A stretch of DNA of 64,000 nt, from NCBI RefSeq assembly GCF_900113085.1, contig NZ_FOOC01000005.1, forward strand, positions 108,399 through 172,398. The letters are read 5' to 3'. The position numbers and the translations under genes are program-made. Every line of letters begins with the position of its first letter. Position 1 is the stretch's first letter. Positions 46,555 through 55,809 of the stretch are shown here, in pieces. This DNA is from Fontimonas thermophila (GTDB taxonomy: Bacteria > Pseudomonadota > Gammaproteobacteria > Nevskiales > Nevskiaceae). The notes beneath the pieces are model-generated. The model was not told the origin of the DNA, made no database searches, and saw only the letters and a program-made list of their open reading frames with translations.

Positions 46555-46653
46555 CCTCCCGCATCCCGGCTGCGGATCACAAGCCGTATCGGTGGCTCGG
46601 CGGCTACGCATCTCTGGCCCGATGTCCGATTCTCACCTGCTGACACACGCCCC

Positions 46654-46920
46654 ATGGAACGCACCGTTTCGATCGTCAACAAGCTCGGCCTGCATGCGCG
46701 CGCGGCGGCGCGCCTGGTCACGCTCGCCAGCAAGTTCGAATGCGATGTCCGCGTACGCAAGGATGGTCGCGAGGTCAGCGGCAAATCGATCATGGGGGTA
46801 ATGATGCTGGCCGCTGCGAAAGGCACCGAAATCACCTTGATCGCCGAAGGCCAGGATGCGGCGCAGGCGCTCGACGAACTCGCCCGCCTGGTGGCGGACC
46901 GCTTTGGAGAAGACGAGTGA
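46654..46920 (+). CDS. HPr phosphocarrier protein
   Basis: 88 residues, MERTVSIVNKLGLHARAAARLV. The EI-phosphorylated histidine is His14 in GLHARAA; the HprK-target serine is Ser45 in GKSIMGVMML, matching Ser46 of the Gram-positive protein. With HprK present, both phospho-sites are probably used. It follows EIIA by 99 bases and precedes ptsI by 91 bases. Confidence 0.95.
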   Translation: MERTVSIVNKLGLHARAAARLVTLASKFECDVRVRKDGREVSGKSIMGVMMLAAAKGTEITLIAEGQDAAQALDELARLVADRFGEDE

Positions 46921-47011
46921 GAAAACCGCCCGTTGCGGTTTGCAGCCGCATACCGCCACGCGTGACGGTGGATGCCGTGTGCGCCGGCAAGTGCGCCGGG
47001 AGCGCCCATCC

Positions 47012-48736
47012 ATGAGTCTCTGGCTCTCCGGCATCGGCGTTTCGCGCGGTATCGCGATCGCACGTGTGCAGCGCATGCATGGCGGCGAGCTCGATATCCC
47101 CGAATACCGGTTGTCGCCGAACGAGATCGAAGGCGAGGTCGTGCGCTTCTTCGGCGCCCAGCGGCGCGCCAAGGAGCAGCTACGCGAGGTGCGGTCGCGC
47201 ATCCCCGAAGGCACGCCGGGCGACATCGCTGCGTTCATCGATACCCATATCCTGATGATGGACGACCGTTCGATCACCGACGCCACGGTCGCCCATATCC
47301 GCAACGAACGCATCAATGCCGAAGCGGCCCTGCGCCGCACGCGCGACGCCCTGATCGCTGTCTTCGAGCAGATGGACGATGCGTATCTGCGCACTCGCCG
47401 CGACGACGTCGAGCACGTCTGCGGGCGCATCCTGCGCATCCTGCTCAAATCGGAACGCCAGTTGCCGGCGAAGGCCGAACACGGCGAGCCCTATGCGATC
47501 GTCGCCGACGATGTCACCCCGGCCGACATCATTCTGCTCGCACAGCAGCAGGTCGCAGCCTTCATCACCGAATACGGCGGCCCTCTCTCGCACACCGCCA
47601 TCCTCGCACGCAGTCTCGGCATCCCGGCGATCGTCGGCCTGCGCGATGCACGCCGGTTGCTGCGCGAAAACGAGACGATCATCGTCGATGGGGAGGCCGG
47701 CCACGTCATCGCCGATCCCGATGAGCAGGCACTCGCGTTCTACCGCGCCAAGCAGCGCGAACATGCGCGCCACCGTGCCGGACTGGTCAAACTCAAAGGA
47801 CGCGCCGCCATCTCGCGCGACGGCGTGCACGTACGCCTGCTCGCCAACATCGAACTCCCGGAAGACGCCCGCATCGCCGAGGAAGCGGGCGCCGAGGGCG
47901 TTGGCTTGTATCGCACCGAGTTCCTGTACATGAACCGCAAGGAGCTCCCGAGCGAAGAGGAGCAGTACGAGGCCTATGCGCGCATCGTCTCGGCGGTGTC
48001 GGGCACGATCACGATCCGTACGCTCGATCTGGGTGCGGACAAACAGGTCGACAGCGGCCGCAGCCACGGCCCGCTGCCGACCAATCCAGCGCTGGGGTTA
48101 CGCGCCATCCGCCTGTGCCTGAAAGAACCGGAGCTGTTCCGCGTACAGGTGCGTGCGCTGCTGCGCGCCTCTGCGCACGGACGCGTACAAATCATGCTGC
48201 CGATGATCTCCAACCTTCAGGAATACCGTCAGGCCTGTGCGATGATCGAGGCCGCCCGCGAGGAACTGCGCGCGGAAGGCCGACCGATGGCCGAGGACGT
48301 ACCGATCGGCGCAATGATCGAGGTACCGGCGGCGGCGATCGCCGCGCCAATGCTCGCCCGCCATGCCCGTTTCTTCTCGATCGGCACCAACGACCTGATC
48401 CAGTACACCCTGGCGATCGACCGTGTCGATGACGAGGTCAACTACCTCTATGACCCGCTGCATCCGGCCGTGCTGCACCTGATCCGCCATACGATCGAAT
48501 CCGGGCGCCGGGCCGGCATTCCGGTGGCCATGTGCGGCGAGATGGCGGGCGATCCGCGCTTCACGCGCCTGCTGCTCGGACTGGGATTGACCGATTTCTC
48601 GATGCACCCGGCGAGCGTACTCGAGGTCAAGCAGATCGTCGTGGAGTCCGACATCGGCCGGCTCCGCGCGGCGGTGAGCGCGGCCTTGGACTGTCTGGAT
48701 CCGCAGGAGCTGCGCGACCGTCTCGCCGCGCTGTAA
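47012..48736 (+). CDS. ptsI: PTS enzyme I
   Basis: PEP:HPr phosphotransferase, 574 residues from ATG 47012 (MSLWLSGIGVSRGIAIARV); no N-terminal GAF domain, so it is EI and not PtsP. The phospho-histidine is about residue 194 in YGGPLSHTAILARSLGIPA; the PEP site includes EGVGLYRTEFLYMNR and the cysteine near 508 in VAMCGEMAGD. It can start a phosphorelay from PEP through HPr to EIIA-Man and EIIA-Ntr. Confidence 0.96.
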   Translation: MSLWLSGIGVSRGIAIARVQRMHGGELDIPEYRLSPNEIEGEVVRFFGAQRRAKEQLREVRSRIPEGTPGDIAAFIDTHILMMDDRSITDATVAHIRNERINAEAALRRTRDALIAVFEQMDDAYLRTRRDDVEHVCGRILRILLKSERQLPAKAEHGEPYAIVADDVTPADIILLAQQQVAAFITEYGGPLSHTAILARSLGIPAIVGLRDARRLLRENETIIVDGEAGHVIADPDEQALAFYRAKQREHARHRAGLVKLKGRAAISRDGVHVRLLANIELPEDARIAEEAGAEGVGLYRTEFLYMNRKELPSEEEQYEAYARIVSAVSGTITIRTLDLGADKQVDSGRSHGPLPTNPALGLRAIRLCLKEPELFRVQVRALLRASAHGRVQIMLPMISNLQEYRQACAMIEAAREELRAEGRPMAEDVPIGAMIEVPAAAIAAPMLARHARFFSIGTNDLIQYTLAIDRVDDEVNYLYDPLHPAVLHLIRHTIESGRRAGIPVAMCGEMAGDPRFTRLLLGLGLTDFSMHPASVLEVKQIVVESDIGRLRAAVSAALDCLDPQELRDRLAAL

Positions 48737-48762
48737 TGCGCCGTCGGCGCACCCGACCGCGA

Positions 48763-48771
48763 TGCTATGCT
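48763..48771 (+). promoter_or_regulatory. Extended -10 promoter-like element before mgtE
   Basis: TGCTATGCT, identical to the element before the 6S RNA gene, lies 26 bases upstream of the mgtE ATG. No -35 was recognised. Confidence 0.4.
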
Positions 48772-48797
48772 CGGCCCCGATCACCGGGCCGTAGTCG

Positions 48798-50147
48798 ATG
48801 AGCGAACGCGATTCTTACGAAGCCGCCTTGCGCCGCCTGCGCGAGCGCCTCGCAGGCGGCAAGATGCTGCAGATCAAGCGCGCACTGCATGCGCTCAATC
48901 CCGCCGAGATCGCCAATCTGCTGGTCTCGCTGCCGCCTCGCGAACGCATGCTCGTCTGGGAGATGGTCAGCCCCGAGGACGACGGCGAAGTGCTGCTGCA
49001 CGTACCGGAATCCGTGCGCACCGGACTGATCCGCCAGATGGACACGGCCGAGCTGGTCAAAGCCGCCGAGGAGTTGGAGATCGACGATCTCGCCGATTTC
49101 CTCGAGCACCTGCCGGAGACGGTGACGCAGCAAGTGCTCAAAGCGCTCGATGCGGACGATCGCGCGCGCCTGGAGCGGGTGCTTGCCTACGAACCGGACA
49201 CCGCCGGCGGCCTGATGAACACCGACACGGTGACCGTGCGCCCGGATGTCTCGCTCGATGTCGTACAGCGCTACCTGCGTTTGCGCGGCGAGCTGCCACC
49301 CCACACCGACGCCTTGTTTGTGGTTGATCGCTACGGTGCCTATCTCGGCGCGCTGCCGCTTGACAAAATCCTCACGCGCGCGCCGGAAGAGCTCGTCGCC
49401 AACGTGATGGAACGAGAAACGCCCGCCATCCCGGCCGGCGAGTCCGCCCACGATGTCGCCCGCCGCTTCGAAAGCGCGGACCTGATCTCGGCACCGGTGG
49501 TCGACGCCAAGGGCGTCCTCATTGGCCGCATCACCATCGACGACGTCGTCGACGTCATCCGCTCGGAAGCCGAGCACAACATGATGTCCATGGCCGGCCT
49601 CACCGAGGATGAGGATTTGTTCGCCCCGGTGCGCAGCGCCATGTCGCGGCGTGCAATCTGGCTCGGCATCAATCTGCTGACGGCCTTCGCCGCGGCGAGC
49701 GTGGTCGGACGTTTTGAGTCGACGATCGCGCAGGTGACGGCACTGGCCGTATTCATGCCGATCATCGCCAGCATGGGCGGCATCGGAGGTAGCCAGACAC
49801 TGACCCTGATGATCCGTGGCCTGGCGCTGGGCCAGGTCGGCCGTGGCAATTTCCGCTTTCTCATCGGCAAAGAGATTGCGCTCGCGGCATTCAACGGCTT
49901 GCTGTGGGGACTCGTCGTCGGCGGCGTCGCCCTGTATTTCTTCGACAATGGCCTGCTCGCACTGGTCGCCTGTCTGGCCATGCTCGTGAACCAGCTCATG
50001 GGCGCCTGCTCGGGTGTACTGGTGCCCTTGCTGCTCAAGAGGATCGGCGTTGATCCTGCGCTCGCCGGCTCGGTCGTACTGACCACCGTCACCGACGTGG
50101 TTGGTTTTTTCGCGCTGCTCGGCCTGGGAACGCTCATTCTTCTGTGA
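48798..50147 (+). CDS. mgtE: Magnesium transporter MgtE
   Basis: 449 residues. N-terminal superhelical domain (about 20-125), two CBS domains (about 135-250, with EPDTAGGLMNTDTVTVRPDVSLD and SADLISAPVVDAKGVLIGRITIDDVVDVIR), then five membrane spans with GGSQTLTLMIRG and the Mg-site region NQLMGACSGVLVPLLLKRIGVDPALAGSVVLTTVTDVVGF. CBS domains gate the channel by magnesium. Placement after ptsI is also seen in Xanthomonas. Confidence 0.95.
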   Translation: MSERDSYEAALRRLRERLAGGKMLQIKRALHALNPAEIANLLVSLPPRERMLVWEMVSPEDDGEVLLHVPESVRTGLIRQMDTAELVKAAEELEIDDLADFLEHLPETVTQQVLKALDADDRARLERVLAYEPDTAGGLMNTDTVTVRPDVSLDVVQRYLRLRGELPPHTDALFVVDRYGAYLGALPLDKILTRAPEELVANVMERETPAIPAGESAHDVARRFESADLISAPVVDAKGVLIGRITIDDVVDVIRSEAEHNMMSMAGLTEDEDLFAPVRSAMSRRAIWLGINLLTAFAAASVVGRFESTIAQVTALAVFMPIIASMGGIGGSQTLTLMIRGLALGQVGRGNFRFLIGKEIALAAFNGLLWGLVVGGVALYFFDNGLLALVACLAMLVNQLMGACSGVLVPLLLKRIGVDPALAGSVVLTTVTDVVGFFALLGLGTLILL

Positions 50148-50171
50148 TACGACCTGGATCAACGGAACTGA

Positions 50172-50630
50172 TCACGCCAACCGGCTGACGATGCGGATCC
50201 GCGCGGTGAGGGTGCGGTGCACGGGGCATTTGTCGGCGATTTCGAGCAACCGTGCACGTTGCTCTTCGCTGAGCGGCCCTTCGAGCGTGATTACGCGCTC
50301 GATCTCGTCGACCTTGCCATCCCGCGTTTCACATTCGGCGCAATCCGCGGCGTGGACCTTGCGATGGCGCAGCATCACACCGACTCGTTCGAGCGGCAGA
50401 CGTTTGCGCTCGGCGTACATGCGCAAGGTCATGCTCGTGCAGCTACCGAGCGCGGCGAGCAGGTATTCATACGGATTGGGGCCACGGTTGCTGCCGCCTG
50501 CATCTTCTGGCTCGTCGGCGAATGCCAGGTGCACACCCATGCGCACGTGCTGTACGTAGGAACCGACACTCGCCTCGTAAACGGCAACGTGGCCCTGTGG
50601 TTGCTGCGGGGGAATCTCCGTCATGCTCAT
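50172..50630 (-). CDS. OsmC family protein
   Basis: 152 residues from ATG 50630, whose ATGA overlaps the upstream stop. OsmC/Ohr fold: [32 protein letters not shown] contains the first conserved cysteine, and the second appears at DKCPVHRTL, the peroxide-reducing pair of the family. It likely reduces organic hydroperoxides. A second, shorter OsmC protein lies at 59602-60021. Confidence 0.88.
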   Translation of the reverse strand: MSMTEIPPQQPQGHVAVYEASVGSYVQHVRMGVHLAFADEPEDAGGSNRGPNPYEYLLAALGSCTSMTLRMYAERKRLPLERVGVMLRHRKVHAADCAECETRDGKVDEIERVITLEGPLSEEQRARLLEIADKCPVHRTLTARIRIVSRLA

Positions 50631-51217
50631 CGCGTATCTCCAGTCTCCACGGAATGCCGAGCACGCAGCCACGCGCTGACGGGGCGATGGTCGATGTACA
50701 ACTCCTCGATCAGCGCATCGCCGTTACGCACGCGCACCACCGCATGGCTGTGGGCATCAGCCTCGCTATGCGAACGGTCGGCCTGCGCATGGGCCTGCTC
50801 CACGGCCCGAGTACGGGACTCATCGAGGTAATAGCGGTCGAACGGCAGTCGCAGGCCGATCTCCTCATCGCCGATCCATTCCACCCGCACTGGCAGATAG
50901 TCGCCATGAACGGGCGGCGTCGGCAAAGGCAAGCCGAGCCGGGCGTATCCATCCTCGCCGACGAGAATCGGCGCATACAAGCGCTCGCCTGTCGCAAAGC
51001 GATGTCCGCCTGCGCGCAGCTTCACACGCGCCGCCTCGAAATCGAGCGCGATGTACCGTCCACGGAATGGATCGAGCGGATCGATCGGCATGGTACGGAA
51101 ACGGTAAACGGACCCTTGCGCCAATGTGATCTGTGCGCGCTGCATCAACCAGACCGGCACCGCCCATTGGATGGCGCACACCACAGCCAATGCCACGAGC
51201 AGGATCTTCGTGTTCAT
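50627..51217 (-). CDS. GDYXXLXY domain protein
   Basis: 196 residues from ATG 51217. One N-terminal membrane span ([20 protein letters not shown]) anchors a soluble domain with [33 protein letters not shown] (the GDYxxLxY-type motif) and [12 protein letters not shown]. Such proteins are almost always paired with DUF2157 membrane proteins, as here, with a four-base overlap. Function unknown. Confidence 0.85.
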   Translation of the reverse strand: MNTKILLVALAVVCAIQWAVPVWLMQRAQITLAQGSVYRFRTMPIDPLDPFRGRYIALDFEAARVKLRAGGHRFATGERLYAPILVGEDGYARLGLPLPTPPVHGDYLPVRVEWIGDEEIGLRLPFDRYYLDESRTRAVEQAHAQADRSHSEADAHSHAVVRVRNGDALIEELYIDHRPVSAWLRARHSVETGDTR

Positions 51218-52488
51218 CCCTGCATCCTGCGCCGCAACCATAGTGTGGCCACCGTGAAAAACATGCCGGTGACGACGAAAGCGATTCCGCGTGCGGTGAA
51301 CGACCACTCGGCATCGACGAAGCGCAGCAAGACGAGCAGCGCGATCAATACGAGCCCGCGTGTCGCAAGTCCGGCATCGCGATGACGCACGCCGGCGCGG
51401 AATGTGCCCAATCCGAGCACGAGCAGGTACGCACTCAGCAGTGCTGCCAGTGCCATGGCCGGCGCACGGCTGTCGATCGGAGCAGCCAGGGCCATGACCA
51501 CGGCCGGGAACGCCTGCATCGCCGCCAGCCAATGGCCGCGCCGCCATGCCCGAAAGCTCAACACCACCAGCCACGCAAGCCCGGCCGTGAGCAAAGCCCA
51601 GACCATCGGCAATTGCTGTGGACGCAGATACCAAGACCAGCCGCGCCAGATTTCCGGGAAACTACCGACCAGCGCAGCAACGGCGACGGCGCCACCCCCA
51701 TAGAGAACCAGAGGCCGGCGCCAAAGCGGCGCGCGTGTTTCGCGCAGTGCTTCGAGCATCACCAGGATCGCACCGGCTTCGGCGAGCCACCATAGAACGA
51801 GCCGCGGGACATTCGGAAAACCGGCGAGAATCGCAGCGAAGAACGCCGGAATCAGCACCGCGTTCAGCGCGACACTGCGCAGGCCGTCGGCATCGCGCCG
51901 CATCACGTGCCCTGCATGGGGCAGCAGCAATGCGAACAAAACAAGGACCATCCACACCGGCGCCTCGGGGTCGGGCATCACGTACGCCCACGCCGTAAAA
52001 GCACCGGCGCACAGCATCGCTGCAAGGCTGGCATCGAGGATGTATACCAGTGGCAGGGTCGCCAGCGCGCAGGTCAGCAGGAACCGGTCGAGATCGCCGG
52101 CAAAGTGATAGACCTGACCTACCAGCGCGAGTGCTGCCGCGAAGGCCAGCGCAGTGAACGCTGCGCTGGCCTCGCGCCAGGCGCGCGACAATGGCGCTTC
52201 GAGCACCGTCCAGACGCACGCGAGCTGACCCCACAACAGCGGCGTCAAGGCCAGCCCCAGGCGCGTGGATCGTGGCCAGTCGTCCCAGTTGTGCGCAACC
52301 AGCAGTATGCTGCCCAGGCCGATCAGCAAGCCGCCGAGCACCGGGAACAGCACGCGCCCCCAACGATTGCGTCCGTCCGCACGAGCCGCATAATGCGCGC
52401 GCAGCCGCTCGGCCGCAGCAGCATCGAGGACACCCGAGGCGACCAGGTGCGGCAGCTCACGCAACAACCAATCGCTGTGGGTCTTCAT
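51214..52488 (-). CDS. DUF2157 membrane protein
   Basis: 424 residues from ATG 52488, with MKTHSDWLLRELPHLVASGVLDAAAAERLRAHY as the DUF2157 soluble head and about a dozen predicted membrane spans after it (beginning VLFPVLGGLLIGLGSILLVAHNW). Overlaps the GDYXXLXY gene by four bases. The pair is widespread in gammaproteobacteria and unstudied; membrane location is the only safe inference. Confidence 0.85.
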   Translation of the reverse strand: MKTHSDWLLRELPHLVASGVLDAAAAERLRAHYAARADGRNRWGRVLFPVLGGLLIGLGSILLVAHNWDDWPRSTRLGLALTPLLWGQLACVWTVLEAPLSRAWREASAAFTALAFAAALALVGQVYHFAGDLDRFLLTCALATLPLVYILDASLAAMLCAGAFTAWAYVMPDPEAPVWMVLVLFALLLPHAGHVMRRDADGLRSVALNAVLIPAFFAAILAGFPNVPRLVLWWLAEAGAILVMLEALRETRAPLWRRPLVLYGGGAVAVAALVGSFPEIWRGWSWYLRPQQLPMVWALLTAGLAWLVVLSFRAWRRGHWLAAMQAFPAVVMALAAPIDSRAPAMALAALLSAYLLVLGLGTFRAGVRHRDAGLATRGLVLIALLVLLRFVDAEWSFTARGIAFVVTGMFFTVATLWLRRRMQG

Positions 52489-52764
52489 CGGGCCTGCGCA
52501 CTGCTCGATCCGATGCCGTCCGTGCAGCAAAGCGACAGGCCGGAAATCGCGGACAGCGGGTCATGGTTGCGCAATGCAGATCTGCTGGAATCCATGAGCG
52601 GGCAAAATGCCTGGGGAACCTCTCCGGTCAATTCCATCATGTCCGGCGCTGCGGCTCAAAATTGCGCAGCAAGACCGGGGAACCTGCGGCGCGCATGAAC
52701 AGCCCGCCCGGAAAAATCTCCAGGCAGGGCGTCTGTGGCGCGGGTGTCGCGCGCCTCGCCGCCG
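52489..52764. other. Intergenic region, no gene recognised
   Basis: Between the DUF2157 start and the rlmH end. Both-strand frames here are short and unlike known proteins. No clear terminator for rlmH or promoter for the DUF2157 operon stands out. Confidence 0.6.
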
Positions 52765-53235
52765 TCAGGCCCGGTGGTAAGGATGGTTTGCGAGCAGGCT
52801 CCAGGCGCGAAACAGCTGCTCGGCCACGAGCACCCGCACCAGCGCGTGTGGCAGGGTGAGCCGCGACAGACTCCAGCGCTGATCGACACGCGCCAATACC
52901 TCCGGCGCGTGACCGTCGGGCCCACCGATGAGGAAACAGACATCGCGCCCGGATTGCATCCAGTCCGCGAGCGACCGTGACCATTCGATGCTGTCGAGCA
53001 TGCGGCCGCGCTCGTCGAGCGCGATGATTTGTGCATCGCGCGGCAAGGCCTTGAGCATCCGCTCACCCTCCTGCTGCCGGGCGCGGGCGAGATCCGTGTG
53101 ATTGCCGCGCGGCGCCGCGGGAATCTCCACCAGTTGCAAGCGGCACTCGTGCGGCAACCGGGCGGCATACTCGGCATACGCGGCATCCACCCAGGCCGGC
53201 ATGCGTGTGCCGACGGCGATCAGGTGGATCCGCAT
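52765..53235 (-). CDS. rlmH: 23S rRNA pseudouridine-1915 N3-methyltransferase
   Basis: 156 residues, SPOUT-class enzyme that methylates pseudouridine 1915 in helix 69 of 23S rRNA. MRIHLIAVGTRMPAWVDAAYAEYAARLP, IALDERGRMLDSIEWS, CFLIGGPDGHAPEVLARV (SAM knot) and LTLPHALVRVLVAEQLFRAW with tail NHPYHR are diagnostic. Six bases after rsfS. Confidence 0.96.
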   Translation of the reverse strand: MRIHLIAVGTRMPAWVDAAYAEYAARLPHECRLQLVEIPAAPRGNHTDLARARQQEGERMLKALPRDAQIIALDERGRMLDSIEWSRSLADWMQSGRDVCFLIGGPDGHAPEVLARVDQRWSLSRLTLPHALVRVLVAEQLFRAWSLLANHPYHRA

Positions 53236-53241
53236 GCGCGC

Positions 53242-53763
53242 CTAGTGTGCGGGCTTCCTGGCCGCGGTCTTGCTCTGCGTCCTCTTGGCTGTCGGCTTCT
53301 TCGCAGCGGTTTTCCTCACGGCGGTTTTCTTCGTCGCCGGACTGCGGCTCGCCGTTTTCCTGGCCGCAACGGTCTTGCCGGATGACGGCTGCGGCTGCGC
53401 CTGTGCATCAGCGGCCGTCGTGGGCTCTTCGACCGTCCACAGTTTTTCGAGCTGGTAGAAGGCGCGCGGCTGTGCCTGCATCACGTGCACGACGACACTG
53501 CCCAGATCGACGAGCACCCACTCCCCGGCCTCCTCACCCTCGATCCCCAGCGGCCGATGACCGGCCTTCTTCGCGTCCTCGGCGACATTCTGCGCCAAAG
53601 CCTTGACATGACGGTTGGACGTGCCGGTGCAGATGATCATGGTATCGGTCACCGTGGTCAGCTTCTGCACATCGAGGACCTTGATGTCCTGCCCCTTGAG
53701 ATCCTCCAGCGCATCGACCGCGATTTTTGCGAGCTTCGGGAGTTTAGTGCGTGGGTGTGGCAT
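53242..53763 (-). CDS. rsfS: Ribosomal silencing factor RsfS with a basic histone-like tail
   Basis: Blocks subunit joining by binding L14. The RsfS core (about 8-110) is standard: KIAVDALEDLKGQDIKVLDVQ, IICTGTSNRHVKALAQNV, GEWVLVDLGSVVVHVM and YQLEKLW. Beyond it the protein runs to 173 residues with a tail (112-173) poor in acidic residues from about 129 on and rich in Lys, Ala, Thr and Arg (TVAARKTASR, KKTAVRKTAAKKPTAKR), like bacterial histone H1/AlgP-type repeats. Typical RsfS is about 105-130 residues. The tail could aid RNA or ribosome binding. Overlaps nadD by 20 bases. Confidence 0.92.
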   Translation of the reverse strand: MPHPRTKLPKLAKIAVDALEDLKGQDIKVLDVQKLTTVTDTMIICTGTSNRHVKALAQNVAEDAKKAGHRPLGIEGEEAGEWVLVDLGSVVVHVMQAQPRAFYQLEKLWTVEEPTTAADAQAQPQPSSGKTVAARKTASRSPATKKTAVRKTAAKKPTAKRTQSKTAARKPAH

Positions 53764-54412
53764 CGTCGTCCTGAATCAGTGCCGCGACGTCGGCGGCGGT
53801 CATGGCATCGAGTATGGCATCCGGAACCAGTCCGCGCACCGAATGGCCGGCGCGCAGCAGTCGCCGGATACGGGTGGAGGAAATATCCAGCATCGGTACT
53901 TCGAACTGAAACCAGCGGCCTTTGCGGCTCTGCATGAGCGCGCCGATGTCATCGGCGCGCCGCGCCGCAAGCAGCGCACAGGTTTCCACGGATGGCTCCA
54001 AGAGTGAACCGGGCCGCGAAACCACCGCCAGATGCGCAAGCTCCAAGAGCTCAGTCCAGCGATACCAAGTGTGCAGATGCTGGAATGCATCGCTGCCCAT
54101 CAGCAGCACCAACACCGCCTGCGGGAACTGCGCACGCAGCTCGACAAGTGTATCCACCGTGTACGAGGGACCATCGCGCCGGATCTCGCGATCATCGGCA
54201 ATGAGCCCGCGTTCGCGGCGGATGGCGAGCTTGATCCACTCGAGCCGCCGCGCCGGCAAGACGTGCGAATCCGGCCGGTGCGGCGGGTGCGCGGTCGGGA
54301 TCAGGCGTACCTGGTCGAGTGCGAGCCGCTCGCGCGCCTCGATCGCGAGCCGCAAATGGCCGTTGTGAAACGGTGCGAAAGCACCACCGAATACGCCCAC
54401 GGCCCTGGCCAT
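53744..54412 (-). CDS. nadD: Nicotinate-nucleotide adenylyltransferase
   Basis: NAD synthesis: NaMN plus ATP to deamido-NAD. 222 residues, with GVFGGAFAPFHNGHLRLA as the nucleotide-binding motif (usual GGTFDPxHxGH; the Asp is replaced by Ala here), RLIPTAHPPHRPDSHV, GSDAFQHLHTWYRW and the C-terminal ISSTRIRRLL. Part of the holA-proA-nadD-rsfS-rlmH run. The start overlaps no other gene; proA lies 107 bases away. Confidence 0.93.
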   Translation of the reverse strand: MARAVGVFGGAFAPFHNGHLRLAIEARERLALDQVRLIPTAHPPHRPDSHVLPARRLEWIKLAIRRERGLIADDREIRRDGPSYTVDTLVELRAQFPQAVLVLLMGSDAFQHLHTWYRWTELLELAHLAVVSRPGSLLEPSVETCALLAARRADDIGALMQSRKGRWFQFEVPMLDISSTRIRRLLRAGHSVRGLVPDAILDAMTAADVAALIQDDDATPTH

Positions 54413-54519
54413 CGGCTAAAACCGCCATTGGCTCGCCGGCACGCGCACCACGCCCTGCCCCCGCGCATGCAGCGTTTGCGCGCCGGCCACAGACCGCAAC
54501 CCGCAGACCGGTAGTACCC

Positions 54520-55809
54520 TCACCGCACGTGTCCGTCGCCGAGCACGATCCATTTCATCGTCGTCAGCCCCTCCAGACCCACCGGGCCGCGGGCATGGAA
54601 TTTGTCGGTGCTGATGCCGATCTCCGCACCCAGACCGTACTCGTAGCCGTCGGCAAAGCGCGTCGAAGCATTGACCATCACCGAGCTGGAATCCACCTCG
54701 CGCAAGAAACGCCGCACCTTGCTGTAGTTCTCGGTGACGATCGCATCGGTGTGGTGCGAACCGTAGGTCTCGATGTGCTCGATGGCCGCGTCGATCCCAT
54801 CGACGATGCGGATCGACAGAATCGGCGCGAGGTACTCCGTGCGCCAGTCTTCCTCGGTGGCCGGCCGGGCCTCGCTGATCAGTTGACGCGTCGCCGGACA
54901 GCCGCGCAGTTCGACGCCGGCCTCGGCGTAGATGCGGGCCAGCTCGGGCAGCACGCGCGCGGCGATCGCCTTGTCCACGAGCAGCGTCTCCATCGTGTTG
55001 CAGGTACCGTAGCGCTGCGTCTTGGCATTGACCGCCACCGCAATGGCTTTGTCGATGTCCGCCTCGCCATCGATGTAGACGTGGCAAATCCCATCCAGGT
55101 GCTTGATCACCGGCACCTTGGCGGACTCGCTGACCGCAGCGACCAGGCCCTTGCCGCCGCGCGGGATGACGACGTCGATGTACTCGGGCATCGCCACCAT
55201 CTCGCTGACGGTGCGCCGGTCGGTGATGTCGAGCACCTGCACGGCGTCACGCGGCAGGCCCGCGTCGGTGAGCGCGCGCTCGATGCAGCGGCCGATCGCG
55301 AGATTCGAACGCAGCGCTTCCGACCCCCCGCGCAGGATCGCGGCGTTGCCGGATTTCAGGCATAGCGCGGCGGCGTCGGCGGTCACGTTCGGCCGCGACT
55401 CATAAATGATGCCGATGACGCCCAGTGGCACACGCATGCGCCCGACCTGGATACCGGACGGGCGTTGCTTGAGGTCGTGCAACTCGCCCACCGGATCCGG
55501 CAGGTTCGCGACCTGACGCACGCCGTCGGCCATCGCGGCGATGCGGTCGGCGTTGAGCTCGAGGCGGTCGAGCATGGCCTCGTCGAGCTTCGCCGAGCGG
55601 CCATCGCGCAGATCCGCGGCGTTGGCCGCAAGAATCGCACTGGATTCTTCGATGAGGATATTGGCGAGTGAAAACAGGGCCGCGTTCTTGGTACCCGTGT
55701 CGGCACGCGCCATCGCGCGCGCAGCGGCACGTGCCCTCTCGCCGCGCTCGCGCATGTACGCAGCGATACCGTCGGCCTTGCCCTTGCTGTCTTTCTTGGA
55801 GGACGTCAT
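54520..55809 (-). CDS. proA: Gamma-glutamyl phosphate reductase
   Basis: Second step of proline synthesis: glutamyl-5-phosphate to glutamate semialdehyde. 429 residues: [54 protein letters not shown], and the catalytic cysteine in [13 protein letters not shown] are the expected motifs. proB is not adjacent. Its four-base overlap with holA shows it has been inserted into, and is coupled to, the holA-nadD cluster. Confidence 0.95.
   Translation of the reverse strand: MTSSKKDSKGKADGIAAYMRERGERARAAARAMARADTGTKNAALFSLANILIEESSAILAANAADLRDGRSAKLDEAMLDRLELNADRIAAMADGVRQVANLPDPVGELHDLKQRPSGIQVGRMRVPLGVIGIIYESRPNVTADAAALCLKSGNAAILRGGSEALRSNLAIGRCIERALTDAGLPRDAVQVLDITDRRTVSEMVAMPEYIDVVIPRGGKGLVAAVSESAKVPVIKHLDGICHVYIDGEADIDKAIAVAVNAKTQRYGTCNTMETLLVDKAIAARVLPELARIYAEAGVELRGCPATRQLISEARPATEEDWRTEYLAPILSIRIVDGIDAAIEHIETYGSHHTDAIVTENYSKVRRFLREVDSSSVMVNASTRFADGYEYGLGAEIGISTDKFHARGPVGLEGLTTMKWIVLGDGHVR

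Noticed and set aside
48772-48791. Small hairpin (CGGCCC with GGGCCG) before mgtE as a magnesium riboswitch
   Set aside because: The leader is far too short for an M-box or mgtA-type sensor.
48765-50162. 465-residue minus-strand open frame opposite mgtE
   Set aside because: Shadow of mgtE; composition is unlike a folded protein and mgtE has clear CBS and channel motifs.
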